DNA of 64,000 bases from Galbitalea soli (GTDB taxonomy: Bacteria > Actinomycetota > Actinomycetes > Actinomycetales > Microbacteriaceae). The position numbers were made by a program, and so were the translations under genes. Below, one piece after another: positions 16,955 to 28,062 of this stretch (the stretch's first letter is position 1; every line of letters starts with the position of its first letter). The notes below the pieces were generated by a model, which saw only the letters and a list, made by a program, of their open reading frames with translations, was not told the DNA's origin and ran no database searches. The stretch spans positions 682,001 through 746,000 of the forward strand of contig NZ_JAAGWZ010000002.1 in assembly GCF_010686725.1 (NCBI RefSeq), read 5' to 3'.

Positions 16955-18016
16955 CTACAGCGCGTTCTGCCGCGGGATCGCGACCTGCTTGATCACGAGC
17001 AGGATCGACGCCGCGACGGGGATCGCGACGAGCGCGCCCAGCACACCGAGGAGCGTGCCGCCCGCGAGGGCGGCGATCACGACGACGACGCCGGGCACCG
17101 AGACGGCCTGCTTCATGATGCGGGGGCTGATCACGTAGGCCTCGACCTGCATGTAGACCGCGTAGTAGATGCCGACGAAGATCACGCTCGGCGTGCCGTT
17201 GAAGAGCCACACCGCGAGCGTGATGACGACCGAGCTGCTGATGGTGCCGACAAGCGGGATGAGCGAGCCGAGCAGGGCGATGAACGCGAGGAGCACGGAG
17301 TAATCGACGGGCGCGCCGAACAGCGGGAACACGAGCGTGAGGAAGATGAACGAGAGCAGACCGTTGACGAGCCCCAGCGCGCCCTGCCCCATGACGTACT
17401 TGCCGACCGCCTCGCTGATCTGCTCGGCGAGGTCGATGAATCCGGGGCGCTTCGACGCGGGCACCAGCTGATAGAGGCCCCGCTTGATGCTCGCGAGCGA
17501 GCTCACGAAGTACAGGGTGAGGATGAACACGACCACGGCGCCGGCCACACCGGTCGCGATGCTCACCCCGGCGCTCAGGATCCCGTTGCCGATGCTGGCG
17601 ACGTCGAGTCCCTTGACGAAGCTGTTGAACTGGGTCTGCAGGGAGTCGACCGGCAGCCACGGGAAGTTGTGGTGCACGTCGTTCCAGAAGGTGTTGTGCG
17701 TGATGGCCGGCACGACCTTCTGCACCTGCGTGATGAGCTTGCCGACCTGGTCGACCACCACGGGGATGAGTGCGAACACGAGCCCGACCATCGCGCCGAG
17801 CACGGCGGCGAGAACCGCGACGATCGCGAGCGCCCGGGGCCAGCGGTGGCGAGCGAGGAAGGAGACCAGCGGGTCGAGCCCGAGAGCCAGGAACAGCGCC
17901 GCGCCGACGTAGGTGAGGACGGTGGCGAGGCTGCCCACCGCGGCGCCGATGCCGAGGGCGACGATCACACCGAGCCCTCCGAACAGGCCGAGGCGGAACG
18001 CGTTCTGGATCTTCAA
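16955..18016 (-). CDS. AI-2E family transporter
   Basis: 353 residues with about eight membrane segments and a soluble portion near residues 75-150, the TqsA/PerM/YdiK arrangement. Typical family pieces include ISEAVGKYVMGQGALGLVNG, then the IALLGSLIPLVGTISSSVV block and YVISPRIMKQAVSVPGVVVV. Some members export autoinducer-2 or act as cation/H+ antiporters; for most the substrate is unknown. It lies 32 bp downstream of the giant coiled-coil gene on the same strand, probably cotranscribed with it. Confidence 0.9.
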   Translation of the reverse strand: MKIQNAFRLGLFGGLGVIVALGIGAAVGSLATVLTYVGAALFLALGLDPLVSFLARHRWPRALAIVAVLAAVLGAMVGLVFALIPVVVDQVGKLITQVQKVVPAITHNTFWNDVHHNFPWLPVDSLQTQFNSFVKGLDVASIGNGILSAGVSIATGVAGAVVVFILTLYFVSSLASIKRGLYQLVPASKRPGFIDLAEQISEAVGKYVMGQGALGLVNGLLSFIFLTLVFPLFGAPVDYSVLLAFIALLGSLIPLVGTISSSVVITLAVWLFNGTPSVIFVGIYYAVYMQVEAYVISPRIMKQAVSVPGVVVVIAALAGGTLLGVLGALVAIPVAASILLVIKQVAIPRQNAL

Positions 18017-18048
18017 CGAGGGCCCTTCTCAGTGTGCGGAGGCCGACA

Positions 18049-20694
18049 TCAGCTGTCGTGTGACACTTTCTCCGCTTGCGACAATACCCCGCGGAGGGAC
18101 TCGAAGTAGCCCGCCACGGCCTCGCGCTCGAGACGGATCTTCGCGAGGCGCTCCTCGGCCTCCGAGACGAGATCGGCGGACTGCTTCTCCGCCTCGTCGA
18201 CGATCGCCTTCGCTCGCTTCTCGGCGTTTCCCAGGACCTCGCGCGCCGTCTCGTCCGCCTCCGTGCGGATCTTCCGCGCGTCCGCCGAGGCGCTCGTCTC
18301 GAGACGGTCGGCTTCGGCACGCAGCTCGGATGCCCGTGCCTGGGCATCGGCGAGCTGAGCCTGCGCCTCGTCCAGATACTTCTGCATCTGCTGCGTCGCC
18401 GACTGGTGCGCCGCCAGGAACTCCTTCTCGGCCTCGTCGCGCCGGGCGCTCAGTTCGACCTCGAGATCGAGGCGTGCCTGCTCCGCGTCGCGGGCGAGGG
18501 TCGCGCGGGTCTCGTCGACGTCGTGGGCGAGAGCGGCGCGGGTGGTGGCGAGCTCGTGCTCGAGGGCGGCACGCTGGGCCGCGATGTCGCGGGCGAGGTC
18601 GCCCCGCTCCTGCTCGAGGTCGCGGGCGAGCTGGGCACGGGCATCCGCGATCTCGGCCTCGACCGTTTCGCGCGCGGCGGTCGCCTCCGCGGCGAGCGCG
18701 GTCTCGCTCGCGGCCTGGGCGGCGGCGACGGCGGCGAGCGCGGCGGCCTGCTCCTTCTGCACCTTGGCGTGCGCCTTCGCGGTCTCGGAGTCGAGCTTGG
18801 TGCGCGCCTTCTTGGTGTCGGCCTGCAGGGCGGTCGTGCGCGCGGCGATGTCGTTCTCGAGCGCGGCGGTGCGGGTGGCGATGTCGTCGTCGAGCGCGGC
18901 GGTGCGGGTCGCGATGTCGTTCTCCAGGGCGGCGGTGCGGGTCGCCACGAGGTCGTCGAGCTCGGTGGTGCGGCGCGCGATCTCGCCCTCGAGCTCCGCG
19001 GTACGCGACTCGACCAGCGCGTCGACGGCGGCGGTGCGGGTGGCGATGTCGGCCTCGAGCGCGGCCGTCCGGGTGGCGATGTCGGCCTCGAGCGCGGCCG
19101 TCCGCGTCTCGATGTCGGCTGCCGCCGCGGCCAGCCGCGCCGCGATGTCGGTATCGGCGGCGGCGGTGCGAGTGGCGATATCGGTGTCGGCCGCGGCGGT
19201 GCGGGTGGCGATATCCGTCTCCGCCGCCGCCAGCCGTGCGGCGATCTCCGCGTCCGCCTTGGTGGTACGGGTGGCGATGTCGGTGTCGGCCGCGGTCGTG
19301 CGCGAGAGGATCTCCGCCTCAAGCGCCGCCGTCCGGGTCGCGATCTCGGTCTCGAGTGCCGCCGTGCGCGACGCGATCTCGGTCTCCAACGCCTCGGTCC
19401 GCGCGGCGATCTGTGCGTTCAGCGCCTCGGTGCGGGTCGCCACCTCGGACTCGAGCGCGGTCGTCTTCGACTCGATCTCCTGCTCGAGGGCGAGACGGCG
19501 CGACGAGATCTCGTTCTCCAGCGCGATCGTCCGCGACTCGATCTCGGCCCCCAGCGTCGCGGTGCGGGTCGTGACCTCGTTCTCGATGAGCGCGGTGCGG
19601 GTGGCGACGAGGGCGTCGACCGCGGCGGTTCGGTCCGCGATGTCGCGCTCGAGCGCCGCCGTCCGCGACTCGACCTCCTGGTCGATGGCGGCGCGCTTCT
19701 CCGCCACCTCGGCGTCGATGGCGGCGCGGCGGGAGGTGATCTCGTCGTCGAGTTCGGCCTGCCGCGCAGCGATCTCGTTGTCGAGCTCCGCGCGCCGGGC
19801 GGCGAGCTCGTTGTCGAGTTCGGCGCGGGTCGCCGCGCGCAGATCGGCGACCTCGGCGCGCGCGTGCTCCGCCTCTCGGGCGAGTTCGGCCCGCACGCGC
19901 TCGGCGTCGAGGGTCAGCTCGGTGCGCTGCGTCTCCACCTCGCGCGCGACCTCCGTGCGCGCCTGCTCCAGCTCGCGCTCGAGATCGGCGCGCAGGCGCG
20001 CGTCGTCGGCCTCCCAGGCGATGCGGCCCTGCTCGGTGTCGCGGGCGAGTTGCGCGGCGGCGTCGCGGGCGGCGGTCGATTCGCGCACCGTGACAGCCTT
20101 CAGCTCCGCGATCTCGCGCTCGCCGTCGGCGCGCAGGGCAGCGGCCTCGCGCTTGGTGGTCGCGCGGGCCTCCGCGGCCTCGGTGGCGACGGCCCCGCGG
20201 ATCGAGGCGGCCTCGCGCAGGGCATCCTGCACCACGGTCTCGGCCTCGGCGTTCGCGCGGTCGAGGATGCGCGTCGACTCGGCACTCGCCGAGGCGAGGG
20301 CGTTCTCGGCGCGCGCGGTGGCGTCGGCGAGCAGCTTCTCGGCCCGCTCCGAGGCCTCCCTCGCGAGCTTCTGGGTCTCGGCCTGCACCTGGCTGCGCAA
20401 CTTCTCGGCGTCGATGTCGGCCTGGCTGATCAGCCGGGTGGACTGCTCTTCAGCGGTGCGCAGCGTGCTCTCGAGCTTCGTGCCCAGCCCCGCGTAGGTG
20501 GGACTGCCCGTCTCGTCGAGCTCGGCCTGCAGGTCTTCGGCGACCGCCGTGATGCGCTTGATCTCCTTGGCCGCCTCGGCGCGGTCGGCGTTCGCCTTGA
20601 TGAGCTCGCGGCGCAGCTCCTGAAGCGCGCGGTCGACCTCGTCCTTCTTGTATCCACGAAGTTCGGTGCCGAATTCGGCGTCGTCTGAGGCCAA
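18049..20694 (-). CDS. Giant coiled-coil protein with a 30-unit hendecad array (DivIVA-like N-terminus)
   Basis: 881 residues, almost entirely helical and charged, with no membrane segment. Start TTG at 20694, with AAGGAG 7 bases upstream and a TACACT -10 box at 20731-20736. The first 30 residues (LRGYKKDEVDRALQELR) resemble the membrane-targeting tip of DivIVA. Residues 50-294 are irregular coiled coil. Residues 295-624 are 30 consecutive 11-residue repeats of the form [D/E]IATRTAALE without a single insertion or deletion. Residues 625-881 are ordinary coiled coil. It probably builds a filament or scaffold, as Scy and FilP do in Streptomyces; that role is inference. The AI-2E gene follows. 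Confidence 0.85.
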   Translation of the reverse strand: MASDDAEFGTELRGYKKDEVDRALQELRRELIKANADRAEAAKEIKRITAVAEDLQAELDETGSPTYAGLGTKLESTLRTAEEQSTRLISQADIDAEKLRSQVQAETQKLAREASERAEKLLADATARAENALASASAESTRILDRANAEAETVVQDALREAASIRGAVATEAAEARATTKREAAALRADGEREIAELKAVTVRESTAARDAAAQLARDTEQGRIAWEADDARLRADLERELEQARTEVAREVETQRTELTLDAERVRAELAREAEHARAEVADLRAATRAELDNELAARRAELDNEIAARQAELDDEITSRRAAIDAEVAEKRAAIDQEVESRTAALERDIADRTAAVDALVATRTALIENEVTTRTATLGAEIESRTIALENEISSRRLALEQEIESKTTALESEVATRTEALNAQIAARTEALETEIASRTAALETEIATRTAALEAEILSRTTAADTDIATRTTKADAEIAARLAAAETDIATRTAAADTDIATRTAAADTDIAARLAAAAADIETRTAALEADIATRTAALEADIATRTAAVDALVESRTAELEGEIARRTTELDDLVATRTAALENDIATRTAALDDDIATRTAALENDIAARTTALQADTKKARTKLDSETAKAHAKVQKEQAAALAAVAAAQAASETALAAEATAARETVEAEIADARAQLARDLEQERGDLARDIAAQRAALEHELATTRAALAHDVDETRATLARDAEQARLDLEVELSARRDEAEKEFLAAHQSATQQMQKYLDEAQAQLADAQARASELRAEADRLETSASADARKIRTEADETAREVLGNAEKRAKAIVDEAEKQSADLVSEAEERLAKIRLEREAVAGYFESLRGVLSQAEKVSHDS
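18823..19812 (-). repeat. 990-bp array of 33-bp coding repeats (30 units)
   Basis: The DNA encoding residues 295-624 of the coiled-coil protein is a degenerate tandem repeat with a strict 33-bp period. The best conserved copies lie around 18850-19250. The antisense frames also stay open because the repeat lacks stops in several phases. Confidence 0.9.
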
Positions 20695-20960
20695 CGGGAA
20701 CTCCTTACAGGGGGAATGTCGAACTCTCCGAGTGTAGCGAGGGCCGTTTACAGCCCGTTACTCGTGGTTGCCAGTGGATTCACAGAGCAGTGGTTAGGCG
20801 GGAAAAGGGGCCATCGGCTATTCTTGAACGTCTTTGCTGTTGTCCCTCTCGCGTGAGACCTCGCGGGAATGCCTCTCGCCCGCCGTTCGCGGGTCACCGA
20901 TCGCCGGTGGGGTTCCCGATACCCGCGTAGTGGGGAAGGACGACACGAAAGGAGTAATCC
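20695..20960. promoter_or_regulatory. Divergent promoter region
   Basis: No gene seen in 266 bp. It carries the minus-strand -10 box TACACT (20731-20736) for the coiled-coil gene. On the plus strand, GAAAGGAG (20947-20954) serves the GTG at 20961. Base composition dips below the window average around 20740-20850, as expected for promoters. Confidence 0.5.
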
Positions 20961-22700
20961 GTGCGATTCGTACTCGCCATCGTCTGCTTTGTTCTGGCCG
21001 CGGTCTCTATGGGACTGGGGATCGCCGAGCGCACCGTTTTGGCCGGACCCGACACCGCGACCGCCACCACCACCTCGCCCATCACGACGCCGGTGGTGGT
21101 GATCGAGGGCTCCGCGCTGACCGCGTTCCCGCACACCCAGACCGTCACCCTCACCGCGGGCAGCACGCTCTTCGCCGCCTACGGCCGAACGAAGGACGTG
21201 GTGGCCTGGGTGGGTGACGCGTCGTACACGAGCCTCAGCTACGACTCGACGACCGGCACGCTCGTCTCACACGTGCATCGGGGCACCGAGAGCTCCGTGC
21301 CCAGCCCAGCGGGCTCCGACCTGTGGCTCGGCCAGTTCACGGGCGACGCCGCCCGAACGATCAGGATGACCGCCGCCCCCGACGTCTCCATCCTCGCCGT
21401 CACCGACGGCACGGCCCCGGCTCCGTCGAAGGTCTCCATCAGCTGGCCTCTCGACAACTCGACGCCGTGGTCCGCCCCGCTCATCGGTGGTGGTGCGGTG
21501 CTGCTGCTCGTCGGCTTCATCCTCCTGCTGTGGGCATTCATCCACATGCGCCGCGCGCGGGGTCCACGTCGCTCGCAGCCGAAGATGCCCAAGCTTCCCC
21601 GCCGCCCGCGCTACCGCCCGACCCGGCCGCGCGCGGTGACCTCCTCCAAGGGCCGCCGCAGCATCAGCCGCATGGTCGCGGTGGTGCCGCTCGGGGTCGT
21701 GACCGCGCTCGTGCTGGTCGGCTGCACCCCCTCGGTGCCGGTCGCCGCGCCCTCGCCTACGCCCACCTCGACCGGACCCGCTGCCCCCGTCATGCCCGCG
21801 ACCGCGGTCACCCCCGGACAGCTCACCCGGATCGTGCAGGAGGTCACGGCGACGGTCGCGAAGTCCGACACGACGCTCAACGCGGCGACCGCCGCGACGC
21901 GTCTCGCCGGACCGGCGCTCGACGAGCGGGCGACCAACTACGCGGCGCGCAAGAAGGACAAGAAGGTGACGCCGATCGCGGCCTTCGCCTCCGGCAAGAT
22001 CGAGCTCGCCCTGCCGCAGCAGAGCGACACCTGGCCGCGCACCGTGCTCGCCGTCGTTGGCGACACCAACACTCAGCTCGCGCCGATGGCGTACACGCTC
22101 ATTCAGGACTCGCCGCGGGCCAACTACAAGGTCAACTACGCGATCCGGCTCCTGCCCAAGGCGGTGCTGCCGGAGGTCGCGCCGGCGAACGTGGGCGCTC
22201 CGCGCATCTCCCCGGACATCAAGCTGCTCCTCATGCAGCCGCAGGCCCTCGCCCTCGCCTACGGCGACATCCTCCAGCGCGACACCGCGGCGACGAGCTA
22301 CTCGCAGTTCGAGGTCGCGGGCGACACCTTCCGCACGCAGGTGGGTCTCGCCTTCAAGAACGCGGAGAAGAAGAAGCTGCCCAAGACGGCCAAGCTGACC
22401 TTCACCAACGCCAACGGCACGGGGCAGATCGTCGCCCTCGCGACCAACAACAACGGCGCCATCGTGTCGGTCGATCTCGCCGAGACCGAGACGGTGACTC
22501 CGGTGAAGAAGGGCGCGCAGGTCAGTGTGACGGGCGCGGTGAAGGCGATCCTCGGCAAGGCGACCTCGACGAAGGGCATCGTCGCCACCTACGGCGACCA
22601 GCTGCTCTTCTACGTGCCGAGCGCTCTCAAAGGCGGCAAGATTGTTCTGCTCGGCTTCAGCCAGGGCCTCATCAATGCAGCGGAGTACAAGAAGAAGTGA
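20961..22700 (+). CDS. Two-part membrane protein with an internal lipobox
   Basis: 579 residues, function unknown. Part one: a signal-like helix (residues 1-21), an extracytoplasmic domain, a membrane helix at about 172-196 and a strongly basic cytoplasmic loop (RRSQPKMPKLPRRPRYRPTR). Part two opens with a second signal-peptide-like helix (about 238-254) that ends in the lipobox LVGC, Cys255, then a low-complexity Pro/Thr/Ser linker and a 300-residue extracytoplasmic domain. It reads as a fusion of a membrane protein and a lipoprotein. GTG start with AAAGGAG upstream. The thioredoxin-like gene overlaps its stop by 4 bases. Confidence 0.8.
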   Translation: MRFVLAIVCFVLAAVSMGLGIAERTVLAGPDTATATTTSPITTPVVVIEGSALTAFPHTQTVTLTAGSTLFAAYGRTKDVVAWVGDASYTSLSYDSTTGTLVSHVHRGTESSVPSPAGSDLWLGQFTGDAARTIRMTAAPDVSILAVTDGTAPAPSKVSISWPLDNSTPWSAPLIGGGAVLLLVGFILLLWAFIHMRRARGPRRSQPKMPKLPRRPRYRPTRPRAVTSSKGRRSISRMVAVVPLGVVTALVLVGCTPSVPVAAPSPTPTSTGPAAPVMPATAVTPGQLTRIVQEVTATVAKSDTTLNAATAATRLAGPALDERATNYAARKKDKKVTPIAAFASGKIELALPQQSDTWPRTVLAVVGDTNTQLAPMAYTLIQDSPRANYKVNYAIRLLPKAVLPEVAPANVGAPRISPDIKLLLMQPQALALAYGDILQRDTAATSYSQFEVAGDTFRTQVGLAFKNAEKKKLPKTAKLTFTNANGTGQIVALATNNNGAIVSVDLAETETVTPVKKGAQVSVTGAVKAILGKATSTKGIVATYGDQLLFYVPSALKGGKIVLLGFSQGLINAAEYKKK

Positions 22701-23602
22701 GTAACGCCCCTCTCACGCCCGCCAATCTGCGCGGCGCCGTCGACCTCTCGTCCCTCGTGAACCCGCGCCCCGCGCCGCAGACCGCGGCCGCGGGGGGAAC
22801 CGCCTCCACCGTGGTTCTCGCGGCCACCGACGCGAGCTTCACGCAGGTGCTCGACCTGTCGAAGACGGTGCCGGTCATCGTCGAGTTCTACGGCTCGGGC
22901 ATCCAGCCCTCGCTCGGCCCGCTGATCGAGCAGTACGGCGGGCGCCTCGTGCTCGCGACGGTGGATGGCGGGGTCAACCCGCAGCTCGTGCAGGCCTTCC
23001 AGGTGCAGCAGGTTCCGACCGTCGCCGCCGTCCTCGGCGGGCGCCCTGTGCAGCTCTACGTCGGGGAGTACCCCGAGGAGGAGGTGCGCGGCGTGCTCGA
23101 CCAGGTGCTCGAGCTCGCGCAGCAGAACGGCGTGACCGGCACTGTGCCCGCGGGCGCGGCACCCAGCGCCGAGCCCGTCGAAGAGCCGCTGCCGCCCCAC
23201 CATCAGGAGGCGTACGACGCGATCGCGGCCGGCGACTACGACACGGCGATCGCCGAGTACAAGACGGCGATCGCGCAGAATCCGCGCGACCACCTCGCCG
23301 TCGCGGGGCTCGCCCAGGTGTCGCTCCTGCAGCGACTGGACGGGCTGAGCGCTCCCGAGGTTCGCGCGGCCGCCGCCTCTGCACCGAGTGATGTCGACGC
23401 CCAACTCGCCGTCGCCGACCTCGACGTGAGCGGCGGGCACGTCGACGACGCGTTCGGCCGTCTTCTCGACCTGTTCCCCTCCGCCGACCCCGAGGGACGC
23501 ACCGCGATCCGCACGCGCCTGCTCGAGTACTTCGAGATCGTCGGTGCCGAGGATCCGCGGGTCATCGCCGCGCGCCGCCGCCTCACGAATCTGCTCTACT
23601 GA
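22697..23602 (+). CDS. Thioredoxin-fold/TPR protein (CnoX/YbbN-like) lacking the CxxC pair
   Basis: 301 residues. A thioredoxin-like domain (residues 45-150) has FYGSGIQPSLGPL where thioredoxins carry WCGPC, so both redox cysteines are gone. The cis-proline region VQQVPTVAAVLGGRPV is kept. After a short linker, TPR-like helices follow (YDAIAAGDYDTAIAEYKTAI, then QNPRDHLAVAGLAQ). This resembles CnoX/YbbN co-chaperones, which hold unfolded clients. GTG start inside the stop of the upstream membrane gene (GTGA overlap). Confidence 0.87.
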   Translation: MSNAPLTPANLRGAVDLSSLVNPRPAPQTAAAGGTASTVVLAATDASFTQVLDLSKTVPVIVEFYGSGIQPSLGPLIEQYGGRLVLATVDGGVNPQLVQAFQVQQVPTVAAVLGGRPVQLYVGEYPEEEVRGVLDQVLELAQQNGVTGTVPAGAAPSAEPVEEPLPPHHQEAYDAIAAGDYDTAIAEYKTAIAQNPRDHLAVAGLAQVSLLQRLDGLSAPEVRAAAASAPSDVDAQLAVADLDVSGGHVDDAFGRLLDLFPSADPEGRTAIRTRLLEYFEIVGAEDPRVIAARRRLTNLLY

Positions 23603-23694
23603 GCCGATCCGCCAGGCCCGGCCACGCTGTGGTCGCCGGTGACTCCGCTCCTCTGAGCCGCCGCCCTCTCCCTCGCCGCCGCCACGGCCGCTCG

Positions 23695-25877
23695 TCACCG
23701 CCGCAGCTTGAGCCAGAGCCCCGCGAGCGGTGGCAGGGTGAGTTCCGCGGAGGCGGGACGACCGCCCCAGGGCTGCTCGTACGCGACGACCGTGCCGAAG
23801 TTGCCGACGCCTGATCCGCCGAACTCGACCGCGTCGGTGTTGAGGATCTCCTCCCACTCGCCCGCGAACGGCAGGGCGACCCGGTACGGTCCCACGGGAT
23901 TCCCGGAGAAGTTCATCAGCACCGCGATCGGCTGCCCGTCGCTGTCCCAGCGCAGGAACGAGACCACGTTGTGCTGGGCATCCCCGCCGTCGATCCAGTC
24001 GAAGCCGACGGGCGTGTTGTCCTGCTCCCACAGCGGCTTCTCGCTCCGGTAGACGCGGTTCATCGCGCCGACGAGGCGGAGCAGGCCCTGGTGGCTGGGC
24101 TGATCGAGGATCCACCAGTCGAGCCCGCGCTCCTCGCTCCACTCCGAGGGCTGGCCGAACTCCGAGCCCATGAAGAGCAGCTGCTTGCCCGGGTGCGCCC
24201 ACATGAAGGCGAGGTAGGCGCGCACATTGGCGAGCTTCTGCCACTGGTCGCCAGGCATCTTGGAGAGCAGGGCGCCCTTGCCGTGCACGACCTCGTCGTG
24301 GCTGATGGGCAGGAGGAAGTTCTCGCTCCACGCGTACACGAGGCTGAAGGTGATCTCGTTGTGGTGGTAGGCACGGTACATCGGGTCTTCCTGGATGTAC
24401 TGGAGGGAGTCGTGCATCCAGCCCATGTTCCACTTCAGGCCGAAGCCGAGTCCGCCGCTCGCGGTGGGCGCGGTCACGCCGGCCCACGAGGTCGACTCCT
24501 CGGCGATCATGACGATGCCCGGGTTGCGCTTGTAGGCGGTCGCGTTGACCTCCTGCAGGAAGCTGATGGCCTCGAGGTTCTCACGCCCGCCGTGGATGTT
24601 CGGCTCCCAGTCGCCCTCCTCCCGCGAGTAGTCCAGATAGAGCATCGACGCGACGGCGTCGACCCGAAGCCCGTCGATGTGGAACTGCTCCAGCCAGTAG
24701 AGCGCGTTCGCGACGAGGAAGTTGCGCACCTGGGAGTCGCCGAAGTTGAAGATGAGCGTGCCCCAGTCGCGCTGCTCGCCGCGCTTCGGGTCGGCGTGCT
24801 CGTAGAGCGCACGGCCGTCGAAGCGCGCGAGGGCCCACTCGTCCTTGGGGAAGTGCCCCGGCACCCAGTCCATGATCACGCCGATCGATGCCTGGTGCAG
24901 CCGGTCGATGAGGTAGCGCAGGTCATCCGGGTGTCCGAAGCGGCTCGTCGGCGCGTAGTAGCCAGTGACCTGGTAGCCCCAGGAACCCCCGAAGGGATGC
25001 TCGGCGAGCGGCATGAACTCGACGTGCGTGAAGCCCGTCTCGTGCACGTACTCGATCAGCTGGTCGGCGAGTTCGCGGTAGCCGAGCCCCGGACGCCACG
25101 AACCGACGTGCATCTCGTACACGCTCGTGGGGGAGTTGTGGGGGTCGTGCGCGGCGCGCTGGCGCAGCCAGGCCGCGTCGCCCCAGACGTACTTCGATTC
25201 GCCGATGATCGAGGCGGTCGCGGGCGGCGTCTCGGTGTACTGCGCCATCGGGTCGGCGCGGGTGACCCAGTCGCCCGCCTCGGTCTGCAGCTCGAACTTG
25301 TAGGCGGAGCCCGGGCCGAGCTCGGGGATGAAGATCTCCCACACCCCGTTGTCGTCGAGGCGGCGCATCGCGTGCCGCTCGCCACCCCAGCCATTGAAGT
25401 CGCCGACGACCCGCGCGGCCTTGGCGTGCGGCGCCCACACGCTGAACGAGGTGCCGACCACGTCCTCGTGGGGGCGGAAGTGGGCGCCCAGCGCGTCCCA
25501 GAGCTGCTCGTGGCGGCCCTGGCCCCACAGGTAGAGATCGACGTCTCCGACGGAGGGCACGAAGCGGTAGGGGTCGTCGGCGGTCCAGCCGGGCGCACCC
25601 TCGTACTCGGTCTCGATCACGTAGGCCTGACCCGGCGCAGGCGCGTAAGCCTGCCAGAGGCCGTCCTGAACGTGGGAGAGAGCGACGCGCGAGCCGTCGG
25701 TCCGCACGGCGGTCACGGTCTTGGCGAGGGGGCGCACGACGCGGATGACGAAGCCGTCGCCGACCGGATGCTGGCCGAGGGTGGAGTGCGGCTGCGGGTG
25801 GTAGCCGCCCACCAGTGACGCGATGTGATCCGGGTCCAGGGCGGGAAGCGCGGGCGCCTTCGGGGTGTCGGTGGCCA

Positions 25878-25878
<1 letters not shown>
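23695..25878 (-). CDS. glgB: 1,4-alpha-glucan branching enzyme GlgB
   Basis: 727 residues; forms alpha-1,6 branches in glycogen. An N-terminal domain and a CBM48-like module precede the GH13 barrel. Barrel motifs: EFMPLAEHPFGGSWGYQ, the nucleophile region GLRVDAVASMLYLDY, the acid/base region MIAEEST, and SHDEVVHGK. A C-terminal beta-sandwich ends in PPLAGLWLKL. The ATG at 25878 overlaps the stop of glgE, so glgE and glgB are translated together. Confidence 0.96.
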
Positions 25879-27914
<2,036 letters not shown>

Positions 27915-27921
27915 GACACCG

Positions 27922-27927
27922 ACCGTA
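27922..27927 (-). promoter_or_regulatory. Leaderless -10 box for glgE, TACGGT
   Basis: Read on the minus strand, TACGGT lies 7 bases before the GTG start of glgE. Confidence 0.5.
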
Positions 27928-28050
27928 CCCCTAAAGACCGGACGGCGGGCGGGCTTTTCTTGCGCGCAGAGAGTGTCTAGGGGCACCCGGACGGCCGGCG
28001 CCGGAGATCCGGATCGGCTCCGAGGTTGTGAGGGGAGCCTCCAACTCGAA

Positions 28051-28056
28051 TAGGGT
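28051..28056 (+). promoter_or_regulatory. Leaderless -10 box for glgP, TAGGGT
   Basis: TAGGGT ends 6 bases before the GTG start of glgP; the divergent glgE has the same kind of arrangement on the other strand. Confidence 0.6.
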
Positions 28057-28062
28057 TGCGGG

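Noticed and set aside
18823-19812. CRISPR-like periodic repeat
   Set aside because: The 33-bp period is coding and degenerate without spacers, and no cas genes are present.
18076-20688. An 870-codon open frame on the plus strand opposite the coiled-coil gene
   Set aside because: It mirrors the 33-bp repeats of the minus-strand gene, its product is a low-complexity Gly/Arg/Leu repeat, and it has no ribosome site. The minus frame has a good start, a promoter and a sensible coiled coil.
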